Of a DNA stretch of 64,000 nt, positions 1 to 10,719 are shown piece by piece; positions within the stretch are counted from its first letter, which is position 1, and each line of letters opens with the position of its first letter. The notes beneath the pieces are model-generated. The model worked only from the letters and a program-made list of their open reading frames with translations, was not told the DNA's origin and did no database searches. The position numbers and the translations under genes were made by a program. Origin of the DNA: Phellopilus nigrolimitatus (Eukaryota; Basidiomycota; Agaricomycetes; Hymenochaetales; Hymenochaetaceae); contig JAJOHG010000037.1 in the NCBI GenBank assembly GCA_021029095.1, forward strand, positions 124,001 through 188,000, in the 5' to 3' direction.

Positions 1-689
1 AATGGCTGCGCCAGACGCGGCCTCAAGTCTGAAGCGCGTGTGTGATAAAGCTGTACTGGAAAGCTCGCTTTCTGAAAAGGAAACTGGTATCGGAGTGCGT
101 CCACGATGTTGCTCGCGCATTTCTACATAGTCTGATAATTTCGATGTGTCAGCTGCGCGTTCTTCTCACACCAGCCGGTGAATTTCACGTGGAAAAAATA
201 CCTACCCGACCATTTCTGAGGGACCCACTGGAGGCTGCGCACTTCAACCCATCAGCCGAGCCTCAAGGTCCCTCAGATCAAGCTCCGCAGACCATCTTCG
301 ACGTTTATATCGACACGGTACCAACACCGAGCTCAGTCTACACGTCTTTCAAGACGACCTCACGCGCACACTACGATGCCGCGCGTACCCGTGCGGGTAT
401 CAAAGACCGAATTAAGTTGAAGGAGGTCATCCTTCACAATGAGCGTGGCGAGATCACGGAGGGCTCGGTGCGTAATGTAGCGTTCTGGAGAGATGGAACT
501 TGGGTCGCCCCGTTGGAAGAAGCTGGCGGGCTCCCGGGTACTGTACGGCGCTATTTGCTCGAGCGTGGACTCGTCCAAGAGGGCGTTATCCGAAAGGAGG
601 ATCTGAGATTGGGAGAATGGGTGCTATTGATCAACGGCTTCGACGTTACAGTTTTAGGAAAAATCGTAGAGCGACCGTCCGCAGAATGA
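1..689 (+). CDS. Aminodeoxychorismate-lyase-like class IV aminotransferase, 5' end outside window
   Basis: PLP enzyme of the branched-chain-aminotransferase/ADC-lyase fold; in fungi this family makes p-aminobenzoate for folate. I read two exons: about 1-94 and 153-689, joined through a 58 bp intron (GTGCGT donor, TGTCAG acceptor) in phase 0. The second exon shows family landmarks: VYIDTVPTP, the FKTTSRAHYD stretch with the expected lysine, EVILHNERGEITEGS (cofactor-phosphate region) and GGLPGTVRRYLLERG near the C terminus. About 210 residues are visible; family members are usually 250-300 aa, so the start and first exon(s) probably lie to the left of the window. An uninterrupted reading frame from position 42 also exists but would replace the good splice junction by an unlikely N terminus. 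Substrate specificity is inferred; a D-amino-acid aminotransferase-like role is possible. Confidence 0.75.
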
Positions 690-1370
690 TGCATTTGATG
701 GAATCTAGGTCTTGTAAAGGTGCACCCTGAATCTTCTTTCATGCCAATTCATTGACGCAGACAAACTACCCATTTGTTTTGTGCAGTAGGTAGAATATCA
801 TAAACAATTCAAAACATATCCTTCGTGATCTTATTCATGACTCCGTATTTGCTCGTGCCTTAACAGGGGGCCAATAAGAACCACTCCCGGCCATCAGTGC
901 GGCTTTCCAGGAATACTTCATCTTCGCTGTTTTCTATGCCATTGCTCGGCCATACCTTCTCACATCACCGAGCTCTGCTGGTTCTACATACCCTTCTCGG
1001 TCTGGTCTGTATTTTTAGACGCCAGGCGGCGAATGCGGCGAGTATCATATCTCCTCACATCACCGAACTTTGCTGAATCTACTTCCCTTCCTGGACTGGT
1101 CTGTGTTTTTAGACGCCAGGCGGCGAATACGGCGAGCGTGAGACCCATTGGTAGCCTGAGCGGGCTCTGTTTGGTCAACTAGAACTTCTCGAAAAGGCAA
1201 AAGGTGGACTTCCTGGGCGCTTCTTCATTGATTTTGTGCGCATTATGTTACTGATTCTATTAAAATAGAGTGCGCAGAAGTCCGCTCAACAGGAACAGAT
1301 CTTTGTATAAATTGGAAGGGGCGCGACAGCTGAAGACATATTCAACGCGGTGAAAAGCCCCATCAACAAT
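690..1370. other. Intergenic region with a short tandem duplication
   Basis: I see no coding gene here. It carries the two-copy ~95 bp repeat listed separately and the likely promoter of the aldehyde dehydrogenase relic (a TATAAATT-like run near 1306). Confidence 0.5.
959..1137. repeat. Two-copy direct repeat, about 95 bp unit
   Basis: Copy 1 (959-1042) and copy 2 (1054-1137) both begin CTCACATCACCGA and end AGACGCCAGGCGGCGAAT(G/A)CGGCGAG, with a diverged middle. The last ~31 bp are nearly identical. Function unknown; it sits upstream of the ALDH relic. Confidence 0.8.
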
Positions 1371-3316
1371 ATGACTGGAATCAAGTTCACCCCCGTCGAA
1401 GAAATTCCTAAGGTGATCCTAGTGTCATCTGCTTTATTTTCTCATGCATATATCCATCCTCATCCAAACAGATCCACGCTGGACTCTACAAGACCTTCAA
1501 GGCAGGCGTCTGTCGTCCACTTGCATACCGCCGCACCCAGCTCCATGGACTCGCGCGCATGCTGCAGGAAAACGCCGACGCACTTGCCGACGCGTTATAC
1601 GCAGACCTCGGAAAGCCGCGTACCGAAGTCTTCGCATTCGAGCTCCATCTTCTCATCGACCGTGCAACGGTAACCGCGCAGAAGCTCGAGGAGTGGGCTG
1701 CGCCCGAGCATCCAGAATGCTTTGGTGAGCCGCAGAAGTCGTGGGGGCTCGCAGTACACAAGACACCGAAGGGCCCAGTGTTAATGATCGCGTGAGCTAG
1801 ACTTCCTTCATACTTCCTGCATTGTCTTTGATCACTTTTTTTTTCTTCGTTTGCTCGCGAAGCCCTTGGAACTACCCGTATTTTTTGTGCCTTGTAACCA
1901 TCATCGCTGCTATCGCCGCTGGTGTTCCGGCGGCGCTAAAGCCGTCAGAAATTGCTCCAGCGTCCGCTCAGATCCTGGCGGACCTCATTCCAAAGTATAT
2001 CGACCCCGACGCGTATATTGTGGTTAACGGTGCTGTTGAGGAGACGTCGAAGCTCCTCGAGCTCAAATGGGCGCACAGTACGTTTCCGTATATCACACCT
2101 GCTTATAATTTCGGAAGGTTTTGGTTTACTCACCCGTGCATCATCTAGTCAGCTACACAGGAGGCGGCCGTGTTGGGCGTGTCGTCGCGGCGGCGGCGGC
2201 GAAGCATCTGACGCCGATCACTCTTGAGCTTGGTGGGAAGTCTCCCGTGCTCATTGATCCGTCTTACGACATCGACCTCGCCGCCAAACGGATTCTCTTT
2301 GGGAAGGCCACCAACGCCGGTCAGGTGTGTATATATATATGCGATACTTTATCTCTCGTATAACCTAAGCTGAGCGTTTCAGACCTGCGTTGCCCCTGAC
2401 TACGTCCTCGTCACCAGGGACCAACAGACTGCACTTATCGAGGCCCTGCAGAAACATTACTCTACGTGCTTCCCGGGCACTGGTGGCGCGCTCGCGTCGT
2501 CATCATATGGCCGTATTGTCTCTCCAGTCGCACTTCGCGCGTCTTCGGGACCTGCTATCGCGCACACGGGGCGCATCGTCGTGGGCGGGGATAGCGACTG
2601 AAACCGCGCTTAAACTCGCGCCGACTGTGGTTGCGGATGTCGAGCTCAACGACGCACTTATGAGCGAGTGAGTCCATCGTCCATGCACTTCAATTGTCCT
2701 TTCATGAGAAAGGGAGACTAACTACAGGTATTTAGAGAAATCTTCGGGCCTTTACTCCCCATCGTTCCCGTGAGCGACGTCAATGAGGCTATTGACGTTG
2801 TCAATTCACTGTAGCGTCCTTCTTGAATCTGCTCTTCTATCAAGTCGTCTAATCGATGGCCTTGAATTGTGAAGCGACCAACCACTGACTCTCTACGTGT
2901 TCACCGAGAGTCCCGAACTGAAGAAGAAAAGTAAAGCAACTTTTCTCCTGATTTTCGGGGGACTAATTGCCTATTTCTATTTATTGCGCATTGCAGTCAA
3001 GGACGAAACAATTAGTGGTTCGCTTATTTTCAACGACACGCTGATGCAAGTGGCACGTACGTCATGTCTTATCTCCCCGAGAATTATTAGATTGAAAGGC
3101 TCAATTTCCTGACTGACCGACGTAGTCGGTGAAATTCCCTTCGGCGGCGTGGGCGAATCAGGCTGTGAGTACTCGCTCAGTCGATTCATAAAGCTCAAAG
3201 TAGCGCTAGTGGCTGATGTCGGCGCCTTCACAGATGGGTACCAGTTGCTCAAGTGGGGCTTCGATGGGTACACGCACATGCGAGGGATCATGGACATGCC
3301 GAAAGAGTATGGTTGA
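1371..3316 (+). pseudogene. Class 3-type (fatty) aldehyde dehydrogenase, frame-broken
   Basis: ALDH3-family oxidoreductases oxidise fatty or aromatic aldehydes with NAD(P)+. The order of motifs is complete: N-terminal helix region, [28 protein letters not shown] (catalytic Glu), NAGQ followed across an intron by TCVAPDY (catalytic Cys), EEIFGP, and PFGGVGESG near the C terminus, ending at 3316. About eight introns fit GT-AG rules with correct phases. However, between 2520 and 2660 the homologous reading moves between two frames three times (SYGRIVSP, then SHFARLRDLL, then GRIVVGGD, then ETALKLAP), with a stop after GGDSD, and another break occurs near 2890 (LTLYVFTESPE). The gene is therefore decayed or its sequence contains indel errors. 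The catalytic residues themselves remain. Confidence 0.8.
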
Positions 3317-4097
3317 TCCCTTTTTATCTCGTGACATCTGTCTGACAACAGCTATGCACGAACCCTTCCCATGGGATTTATACTATATGCTCATACAGAG
3401 CCGAGCCTTTCCTCAGCATCCGCTACCCGCCTCACACGGAGGAAAATACAAAGCTCCTCGGATCGAACTGCTTCAAACCTGTCGGGAAATTCGATTAAAG
3501 CGGTGTAAGAGAACACAGCAACTGAGACCACGTGTTCTTGCGGTGTATACGAGCGTCGATTATATTAAGAGAGCGGTTACTTATCACAGCCTCGTCTCGT
3601 TTGTAACATTTGTTAAAGGCTCATGAACATGAATCAGATTGATCTGAATTGTACATTGTGCATCAAGGACAGCTGATGCAATAACGATGCATGTGATTGG
3701 TGCCTGTCGGGGCTTGCTGCACATTCGAGACACCATATTGTACAGGCAGTCCGAAACAGGCTGACTTTCGGAAACTCCTACAGAAAATGACAGCAAGGCA
3801 CAGGTCCTAGTGAACTTGGGAGTTCTACTTTCTACTGTTCACCGATGACCAGACCCGCGAAAATCGAAACATGACTAAGAACACCACGAGCGCTGTGATG
3901 TCGTATCATTCTACGTCCCGCATCATGGCATGCACAGCTCCTCTTTTCTTTTAAAAGCGTCTTCCTCGAGCTACAGACGAAATCAATAAGGGAATTATAC
4001 TGCGACTTACATCTTCAGGTCGGTAAGATTGCTTCTTGAAGACACTCTTAGCGCTCAAAAACACTTTGCAGCATCCGGTCGACAATTTTTAGCTGCA
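3317..4097. other. Intergenic, nothing recognised
   Basis: Only short overlapping reading frames without protein-like composition. The right part is the presumed promoter of the first glycine-rich gene. Confidence 0.5.
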
Positions 4098-4358
4098 ATG
4101 GGATGCACGTCGTCGCGCGCCACTGGCCCAGGGGGCAATCGTAGCAGAGCGGCCATGAGCCAGAATAATTCTACTGCCTTCGCAAGCACCGCAGGAACCA
4201 GCTCGTTTTTTGCATACAGTGGAGGAGACAGTGGCGGTGGCGGTGGCGGTGGCGGTGGCGGTGGCGGGTATTGCGGTGGAGATGGTGGCGGCGGTGGGTT
4301 TTCCGGCGGTGGTGGCGATGGAGGTGGCGGTGGCGGTGGCGGAGGTGGTGGATGTTAG
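4098..4358 (+). CDS. Small glycine-rich protein with MGCTSS lipidation-type N terminus
   Basis: 86 aa if started at the internal ATG at 4098, which I prefer to an upstream ATG because it gives MGCTSSR. Gly2-Cys3-x-x-Ser6 is the classic dual N-myristoylation/palmitoylation signal of membrane-tethered signalling proteins. After a short Ser/Thr/Asn-rich segment the C-terminal 45 residues are mostly glycine with a few Asp, Phe and Tyr, ending in Cys. The tail is encoded by a GGT/GGC near-microsatellite, so its length probably varies. A second gene with the same plan lies 460 bp downstream. No enzymatic domain; a role in membrane-associated scaffolding or surface organisation is only a guess. Confidence 0.5.
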   Translation: MGCTSSRATGPGGNRSRAAMSQNNSTAFASTAGTSSFFAYSGGDSGGGGGGGGGGGGYCGGDGGGGGFSGGGGDGGGGGGGGGGGC

Positions 4359-4819
4359 TCCTCAGATAAATGTACGTCTTGGTTATGGCTGTGGTCAACT
4401 TTCTGGACTACTAAAACCATCCTTCTTTAGTGATCCGAATAGCAACTCCTTAGCTTCGAACACGTTATACACTCCATAAGCCAAGCAACAGAAAATTCAT
4501 CGGATACTGGAAAATATGCCTTGTAGCTAGAGAAAGACGACCGAGCTAATTATACATTTGCAAAATGGCCCGATGCCAAGACCTTTATTACCAATAAGTA
4601 CTTTGCAGCGGTAAAATTCCACATAGGGGCTAGGCCCGTTGCTCTACAGCCGGCGCAATTTACCAATATGCTCATACACTCGCTCGTATAAATAACATTG
4701 ACCATGGCATATAACGAACGCCTTCCTGCTATAAACTTGGAAAGTAGGTCAAATTGCATCTTGCACGGTATTCTATGTATTAAAGACCTCAGAGCAGACC
4801 ACACAGCCAATAAAGTACC
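4359..4819. other. Spacer between the two MGCxSS genes
   Basis: No gene seen. A long minus-strand reading frame covers this and the second gene but has no recognisable features. Confidence 0.45.
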
Positions 4820-5104
4820 ATGGGATGCGTATCGAGCAAGGCTAAGATCGAGAGACAAAACGAAATCCAGGCTTCTAAGGAATTCTTTAGAATAAACAAC
4901 ATCAATGCTATGCCGGGTCCCAATCCTCATCACCCACCACAGACAGGAGATAGTAATCGTACCAGCAATAATGGGAACCCTCCTCATGTAGGACCTCACG
5001 ATGTTGGCCAAAATGGACATAGTAATGGAGACCATGTTGGTGGGGACGATGGAGGATACGGCGGTAGTATTAACACTGGAGGTGACACTGGAGGTGACTA
5101 TTAG
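4820..5104 (+). CDS. Small Gly/Asn/His-rich protein with MGCVSSK lipidation-type N terminus
   Basis: 94 aa in one exon. It begins MGCVSSKAK, a near-ideal N-myristoylation plus palmitoylation signal (Gly2, Cys3, Ser6, Lys7). The middle is polar (Asn, His, Pro) and the last ~35 residues alternate Gly with Asp, Asn and Ser, ending GGDTGGDY. The plan matches the gene at 4098-4358: same N-terminal motif, disordered middle, glycine-rich tail, same strand; short similarity also continues past both stop codons (GGTGGxGG..TCTCAGAT). I read them as tandem paralogs that have diverged in the tail. No known domain; a membrane-attached disordered protein is inferred. Confidence 0.55.
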   Translation: MGCVSSKAKIERQNEIQASKEFFRINNINAMPGPNPHHPPQTGDSNRTSNNGNPPHVGPHDVGQNGHSNGDHVGGDDGGYGGSINTGGDTGGDY

Positions 5105-6654
5105 TGGTGGCGGTGGATAATTCTCAGATTTAGAAAATCTTAATGTACTAAATACCAATGCCATGCCCAGCTTCAAGTATCTGAACTGATGATGATATCT
5201 TAGAACGTGCCGGATCGCCGAAAAGACTCGGACTCCTTGAGTTTCACGTAGAAGTTTAAAGAGTTCGACAACTCGTCTTTGGAGATTAGCGTAGGTCAAC
5301 ACGAGAGGTTGTCGAGGATTATCATTCCTGGCACATTGGTTCTTCCCTCAGGGTTACATATGTCGTTTCGCCACTCCGCAATTTTAGGAGCCACTTGAGA
5401 GAGTTGAATTGCACTTTATTTTGCTTTCCAGATTGACATCTGACCTGCGCTCAGATATGTGATATACTAAGCGCAAATTGTCTCATACGCTGGTATTTCA
5501 AAGAGCGTGCTGCATGAAGTCCTCCGGACTCGAAATCCTTGCCGATGCCACTGTGGTATGTGGTACGCCACCGCATCGCTTCCAAATGCGGTGGAATCGG
5601 TGATCATTACGTAATACATGCTCCCTCTGTTGTACATGTACCTCTACGACACTGACAAAGATCCTGAGTGTATAACTCTGAGTCGCCTGGCTCCTCGGCC
5701 GTTTTCTAGACCTCACAAATATTTTTACGGAGGTGTTGTTTGGATGTTCGATCTTACCGATACGATTCGGGCACAGCCTATTTGCGGGATACTGTCGACA
5801 ACGTACTACTGTTGAACGAGAACCAGAGCTCCAGCTGCGGCCTACTTATGTACCACAGTTTCGATGCTGTTCCCAGAGTCATGCATACTGCACGCCATAT
5901 GTCTTTGTACATTAAAAACTCGCTTGTGTTCTCCGACGTGCAATCCGCTTTTGTCCTTTGCACACAGGAATGCTGACGGAGGGGCCAGGACAGCGCCGAG
6001 CGCGACTGAGGTACCTCGCCTGCTGCACGAATTCGCCGAAGTACCTAGCACCCGTCGAGACGCGTCATTTATCTCTCAAATCTCATCCGATGACCTTCTT
6101 GCGAGTATTTTCAGTTCCTGCCACCTTGTCCAATTGACTCCGAGTCTTCGCTGTCGAGGGGTGCGCACGTTTGAGCTATCCATAGCGTGGCAGGCGCACT
6201 CCATAAGCCGGGCTCTAGGGTAGCATGCGATGCATTCGTTTCTGTCTTCGACGCTATCTCGTTATTCTCGTGAGAGGCTCAGCTAGCTATTCTGTATGTA
6301 TTCAATGGCTCCGCGACTCGAATCCGCCAAAACCGGGATAGCATTGCATCTGCGGAAGTTTTGGCATTGGTTTGAAATACATCCGGATTCCGAGGAACAC
6401 AGCGCGCGAACAAAAGTGGGAATAGTACACATATCTCTACATCATTTATAAGGAGTCGTACAAACCAAGAAAGGGCGGGAAAAAATGGCATGGTGTGAGT
6501 ATACTCGAAAATACAGATGCCAAAGAATGTCGAATGTCGAATAAAACAGGACAGCGAAGACACGTCACTGCATGGCGGAAACGATGAAAATAGGTCGCGT
6601 GGAGAAAAGTGCCAGAGAATGGCGAAAGTTCAGCGCTGGAAGCAGCAGCCAAGT
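5105..6654. other. Long stretch without a convincing gene
   Basis: Several reading frames of 60-119 codons overlap in all frames (for example around 5618-5815 and 5864-6223), none with a recognisable motif or splice pattern I could defend. It may hold a decayed gene. Confidence 0.4.
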
Positions 6655-7692
6655 CTACGAGAAGCGAACGGGAAAAGTGACCTCGAGCCTCGTGTCCACA
6701 AAGCCTCCGATTAGTTCGCGCTCCCATAGTCCTTGACCCGCCCACTGCCGTACCGGCGTGGGCTCGGCGCGAGTGGCAGGCCTTCGTCCGTCTCGACGTC
6801 CGCGTCCGCATCGCCCACGGCAAACAGCACCCGCCCGGCGTCGCGCGTTCTCCCGCCGGGCCGAGCCGAGCCCGCGCCCGCGCCCACGGCGAGGCGCGCC
6901 GATCATGAAGTCCTCGTCTGCGCCAAGGTCGAGGCCCGGCTCCGCGGGGTCGTCCGTCTCGCTAAACGACTCCGTGTCCGCGAAGAGCCCGCGCTCGTAC
7001 GCATCGTCGAGCACGCCGTCCTCCGCGGCCCACGCGCGCAGGCGCGCGGCATGCGGCCGGAAGCCGCCCTTCGCGCGGCGGCGCCGGCGTGCGCGGTGCG
7101 GGGAGGCGAAGGCGGGCATTGAGAGATTCTTGAGGGAAGAGAAGGATGGATGCGGGAGGATCTGCAAGAGGGCGGGGAGCGAGGCCAGGAGCGTGCGTAG
7201 ACGCATATGATAAGTGTAGAGGAGATAGGCGAGCGCGATGGTGAGGACACTGAGGTGAACTGTAGTGTCAGATAAAGCATAAGATAGAAGAAACAAGGAA
7301 ACGCACATAGCGGCCAAAATGGCTATCGCGCCCGCGCGCCGTCGCCCGTCTCCCACCGGCCCAGGAGGGGACGTGAATTCGCTCTCTCCGTCCGGAGCTT
7401 TCTTGGCATCGTCGTTAGGGGGCGGAGTCTCTCCGCGCTGCGTACCGTCCTTCTCGTCTGTGGGCTCCTCTGCGCTCAACGCAGCAGCTCCAGTCGACCT
7501 CGTCTGCGAACACATGTCGAACGCATGGCCCCTCAGCGTGAACGTGCAGTGCTCGTCTATCGCGGCTGCATCTGAGTCCGGCAGTCCGCTCCGAGTCGGT
7601 GAGACCGTGCCTTCATCGCTTGCGGGCAGCGTCGACGCCGAAGCCGACAGCGCGCAGAGTGTGTAGGCGAGGAGAGGTAGCGAGAGCCTCAT
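6655..7692 (-). CDS. Signal-peptide membrane protein with truncated MRH/Atg27-like start
   Basis: The protein starts with a clear signal peptide (MRLSLPLLAYTLCALSASAS). Around residue 48 it has CTFTLRGHAFDMC, which resembles the opening strands of mannose-6-phosphate-receptor-homology lumenal domains (Atg27, glucosidase II beta type, where CxFxxxGxxYDLC is common). The rest of such a domain (~150 aa) is missing: an acidic, Pro-rich linker follows, then two hydrophobic stretches (about residues 122-142 and 147-165), a basic patch and a cytosolic acidic tail. Near 6815-6860 a shift of one base opens a more protein-like ending (DAGRVLFAVGDAD...KDYGSAN, stop at 6711), suggesting a frame break in the tail. 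A possible 47 nt intron with good signals near 7265-7310 would destroy the second helix, so I left it unspliced. Function unassigned. Confidence 0.5.
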   Translation of the reverse strand: MRLSLPLLAYTLCALSASASTLPASDEGTVSPTRSGLPDSDAAAIDEHCTFTLRGHAFDMCSQTRSTGAAALSAEEPTDEKDGTQRGETPPPNDDAKKAPDGESEFTSPPGPVGDGRRRAGAIAILAAMCVSLFLLSYALSDTTVHLSVLTIALAYLLYTYHMRLRTLLASLPALLQILPHPSFSSLKNLSMPAFASPHRARRRRRAKGGFRPHAARLRAWAAEDGVLDDAYERGLFADTESFSETDDPAEPGLDLGADEDFMIGAPRRGRGRGLGSARRENARRRAGAVCRGRCGRGRRDGRRPATRAEPTPVRQWAGQGLWERELIGGFVDTRLEVTFPVRFS

Positions 7693-8997
7693 GAGAGTAA
7701 GAGGCGAAGAGCTTGAATTAAAAACCCTTCATAGCTAGCGGTGTATGTACATAGGTCACATTTGAATTCTTCAGCAAGCCTAATGGAGCCCTGTGCCCGG
7801 GTATGGAGCGCTAGCCGTATCTGAGTCAGCACGCTATGATGTGATCAGTGATCACGTGACGTTATACTCGAATTTTATACGAGGGAGATATGTTTGAGTC
7901 AAGTTTGAGTGAAACTCTCAGCTTGACCTTGTCTTGTTTCGTTTTGCACTTTTGAGCTTTTATTCTAAATTGAACTCAGCCCTGTACACGCTCGGTCATG
8001 TACGTATTCGAGTTCATAAAATCGACATATAATTTTACAGGGCAAGAGCATCCTTGCGTATGTTCTCGCTTATTGATACCCTACCAGAAATAAAAGGGGA
8101 AAAAGTGATATTACCTTCATGACAAACTCTTCCCCGAACAACTACAGTGTAAGCAGTCAAAATACGGTAGCTCGGCAAGCTCCATGAAACTTTTTTTTCA
8201 GAGGTCGTAATATCCCGCATTCAACTCCTTTTTCCAATTACATATGCCTGAATACTATGTACCTTGTATCCTTGTTGCTAAGTTTTGATTCAGCCAAAGT
8301 TTAAAAAAATCAGCCTCCGAAAATTTGAAACATGCAATATACTGCCTTTTATGGAAGGTAAAAATATGACGTAATATCGGTTATTGTTTTACAACAAGTC
8401 TGGATGGCAGCTTCAGCCTTTAGATGGCCTTGCGAACCTTCAGAACCTCAGGGATTTGACAATTGGACTTATATTACCTTACATCCCATCCACATTCACA
8501 TCAATTTTTCAGAATAATTCCACGAAGGTGCCTCTCAAAAGTGTAGAAGGTCTTTTTTTCTTTTTTTTTGTCCGAAAATTTGAAACAAAACTTGCTTAAT
8601 CGGGAAAGTGCTTAAATTTGCGTTTCTCTCTTACTTATATTATGAAAATTAAAATCTCAGACCAAAATTCGTAAAATTGCGGCCCCTATAGAGGTGCCGC
8701 TTTTTGCCTGCTTACACTGTAGGCCAACGCTAGCACAGAGGAGAAAGCGGCGATTCCTGTGTAGAGTAATTGGGATTACAGCCTAGAATAACTGTGAAAA
8801 ATAGGAATTTCAGTGGAACTCGATGTACTTCACTCAGTAACTTGAATAGATTCTGCATGACTTCGGCAAACGTGTATGAGCTGGCCTACATATATCGTGG
8901 GAACAATTGTACTCAGCCATGGTTCCCGGTGCGGACCGCTCGTGCAGGTGACTTTCTTCACTAGGGGAGCTCAAAGTTGAGCATGAGAATCTCATTA
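7693..8997. other. AT-rich intergenic region
   Basis: No gene recognised. Contains poly-T runs near 8556-8568 and, at its right end (8971-8995), a diverged copy of the inverted-repeat end described next (GGGGAGCTCAAAGTTGAGC). Confidence 0.5.
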
Positions 8998-9598
8998 GGG
9001 GGGCTCAAAGTTGAGCTTGAGAATCTCAAGCTCAAGCTCAAGTCTCAAGTTCCTGCCTAATTGGGCTCCTGCCCAGTTGGGACGACTCAGGGAGTGATGG
9101 AAGGCAAAACGGCACGTCGGCTTTGGCGCTCGGACAGCAGGTGCCCGGTGCTTGGTCAGCGCACAGAGTCGACCGCCGGCAACCTTTTCAGGCATGCTAG
9201 GGTTACAGAGTTGTCTTGTCAATGTGTAACAATCTTCTCCTGTATTCTGAAAAATATATAATTTCATGCACTTGCTAGGTATAAGAATCCTATGTAGACA
9301 TCATGAGGTCAGAAAGAGGTAGTTGTTTGCAAAATAGCAAAATGTAATGAGAGAAGAGACCATATTACAAATTCAAGGGTTTGTTGATTGTAGCCCTAGC
9401 GCACCCGAAAAGGTTGCCGGCGGTCGACTCTGTGCGCTGACCAAGCACCGGGCACCTGCTGTCCGAGCGCCAAAGCCGACGTGCCGTTTTGCCTTCCATC
9501 ACTCCCTGAGTCGTCCCAACTGGGCAGGAGCCCAATTAGGCAGGAACTTGAGACTTGAGCTTGAGCTTGAGATTCTCAAGCTCAACTTTGAGCCCCCC
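8998..9598. mobile_element. 601 bp foldback/MITE-like element with 192 bp inverted repeats, TA flanks
   Basis: The left arm 8998-9189 is the reverse complement of the right arm 9407-9598 with no mismatch that I could find; weaker pairing continues inward for another ~20 bp. The tip is GGGGGGCTCAAAGTTGAGC. Both ends are flanked by TA (8996-8997 and 9599-9600), the target-site signature of Tc1/mariner-type elements. The arms contain many TTGAGC/GCTCAA subrepeats. No transposase is encoded; reading frames inside are reflections of the palindrome. Near-perfect arms imply recent movement or gene conversion between arms. Confidence 0.85.
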
Positions 9599-9619
9599 TA
9601 TTCTCATGACGCCTGCCTA

Positions 9620-10202
9620 GTTAGGTCGATCTCATGCTGTGATCGCAGGTCACGGATCCCTGACAGCCGAGTCCATCCAGACCCTGGTCACACTAAGTCA
9701 CATAATTTCCTAAAGGGTACAATAGTGTATGTAGAACTGTGGTAGTAGTCGTTCGCAGACCATTGTTTGTCCAGGATTTCAGCTTTTGAGTCTGCAGAAT
9801 TAGGTGCCATATAAGTCAAATAGATGAGAAAAAAAGAGTGGCAGCAGAACAGTACATACAGGTAGGTGTAGAAAACGATGTTGATCAACATGGACAACCG
9901 GAAAAGGAAATAGAGTCTCAGCACCGTAGATAATCATTCAAAACATCCACATCCCACCCGGAACTTGACTTAATTCTCTCAAAAAAAAAAAGGTTCTGTT
10001 AACAGGATACAATATAACTTGCCCCAGTCCCAAGCTGTCTTGAAAAAAGAGTAAAAAATAGACACAATCAAGAATATGTTTCCTTTTTAGTAAGCAGGAG
10101 CCGAACACGTCAGCATAGTAACGCAACGAGTAACGTTGCTTGGCTTTGTTTGCTCAGATCAGGGATCCGTGACCTGCGATCACATCATGAGATCGACCTA
10201 AC
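9620..10202. mobile_element. 583 bp non-autonomous TIR element, TA flanks
   Basis: Ends are inverted repeats of about 46 bp beginning GTTAGGTCGATCTCATG at 9620 and reading the same from 10202 on the other strand, with a couple of mismatches. TA dinucleotides flank both ends (9618-9619 and 10203-10204). The interior is AT-rich with no transposase. It lies only 21 bp from the preceding element, so one probably inserted next to or into an older repeat. Confidence 0.8.
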
Positions 10203-10719
10203 TACACCGCAAGTTGAAGAAAATGTTTAATAAAGATTGAGGTTGTGCTGCTTGAATGCCGTGACAAGAATGAAATGTGACTCCTAAAAAAATGTATTAT
10301 GAAGATCTTAACGCCAATTGTTTGAGCATTTTTAGATAGGCCATGTTTTTTTTACATTTCCCAATGAGTCTTTGGCATATGTGGCCGAATGGCCTCTGAG
10401 CAATCTTTTCAAGGGCACGTGAGTGCAACATGCTCGATGATGTTTTACGAGGCTTTCGGCAACTGTGGGTTGGCCGCTTCCGCAAGTGTTCATATAATAT
10501 AGCCGATGAACGTTTAAAAAACATTTTTGCGAGTGACTCGAAAACGTAGCATCCTGTCACATAATGACAGCACCCACCAAGACTATCTAGACATCTGTAA
10601 TCACGCTATCGGGCTCTTGCATTTGCATTTCAATAATATTCAATTTTATATATAAAACATCAAGTAAGATAGTAAGAACATATGGAAAGTAGAACTGCGC
10701 AACAGGGCGGAATAGGTGT
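10203..10719. other. Intergenic, nothing recognised
   Basis: AT-rich; an 87-codon minus-strand frame at 10297-10560 is basic but matches no family I know. Confidence 0.4.

Noticed and set aside
959..1137. Repeat pair considered as CRISPR-like
   Set aside because: Only two diverged 95 bp copies in a eukaryotic genome; a simple local duplication.
4550..5302. 250-codon minus-strand frame opposite the second MGCxSS gene
   Set aside because: No domain, start context or splice pattern; composition looks like an antisense shadow of a repeat-rich coding segment.
9061..9745. Frames of 66-132 codons inside the 601 bp element, with partly mirrored sequences
   Set aside because: They reflect the inverted repeat arms being read from both strands; no transposase motif.
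10297..10560. 87-codon basic minus-strand frame
   Set aside because: Protein-like composition but no recognisable domain and isolated between mobile elements.
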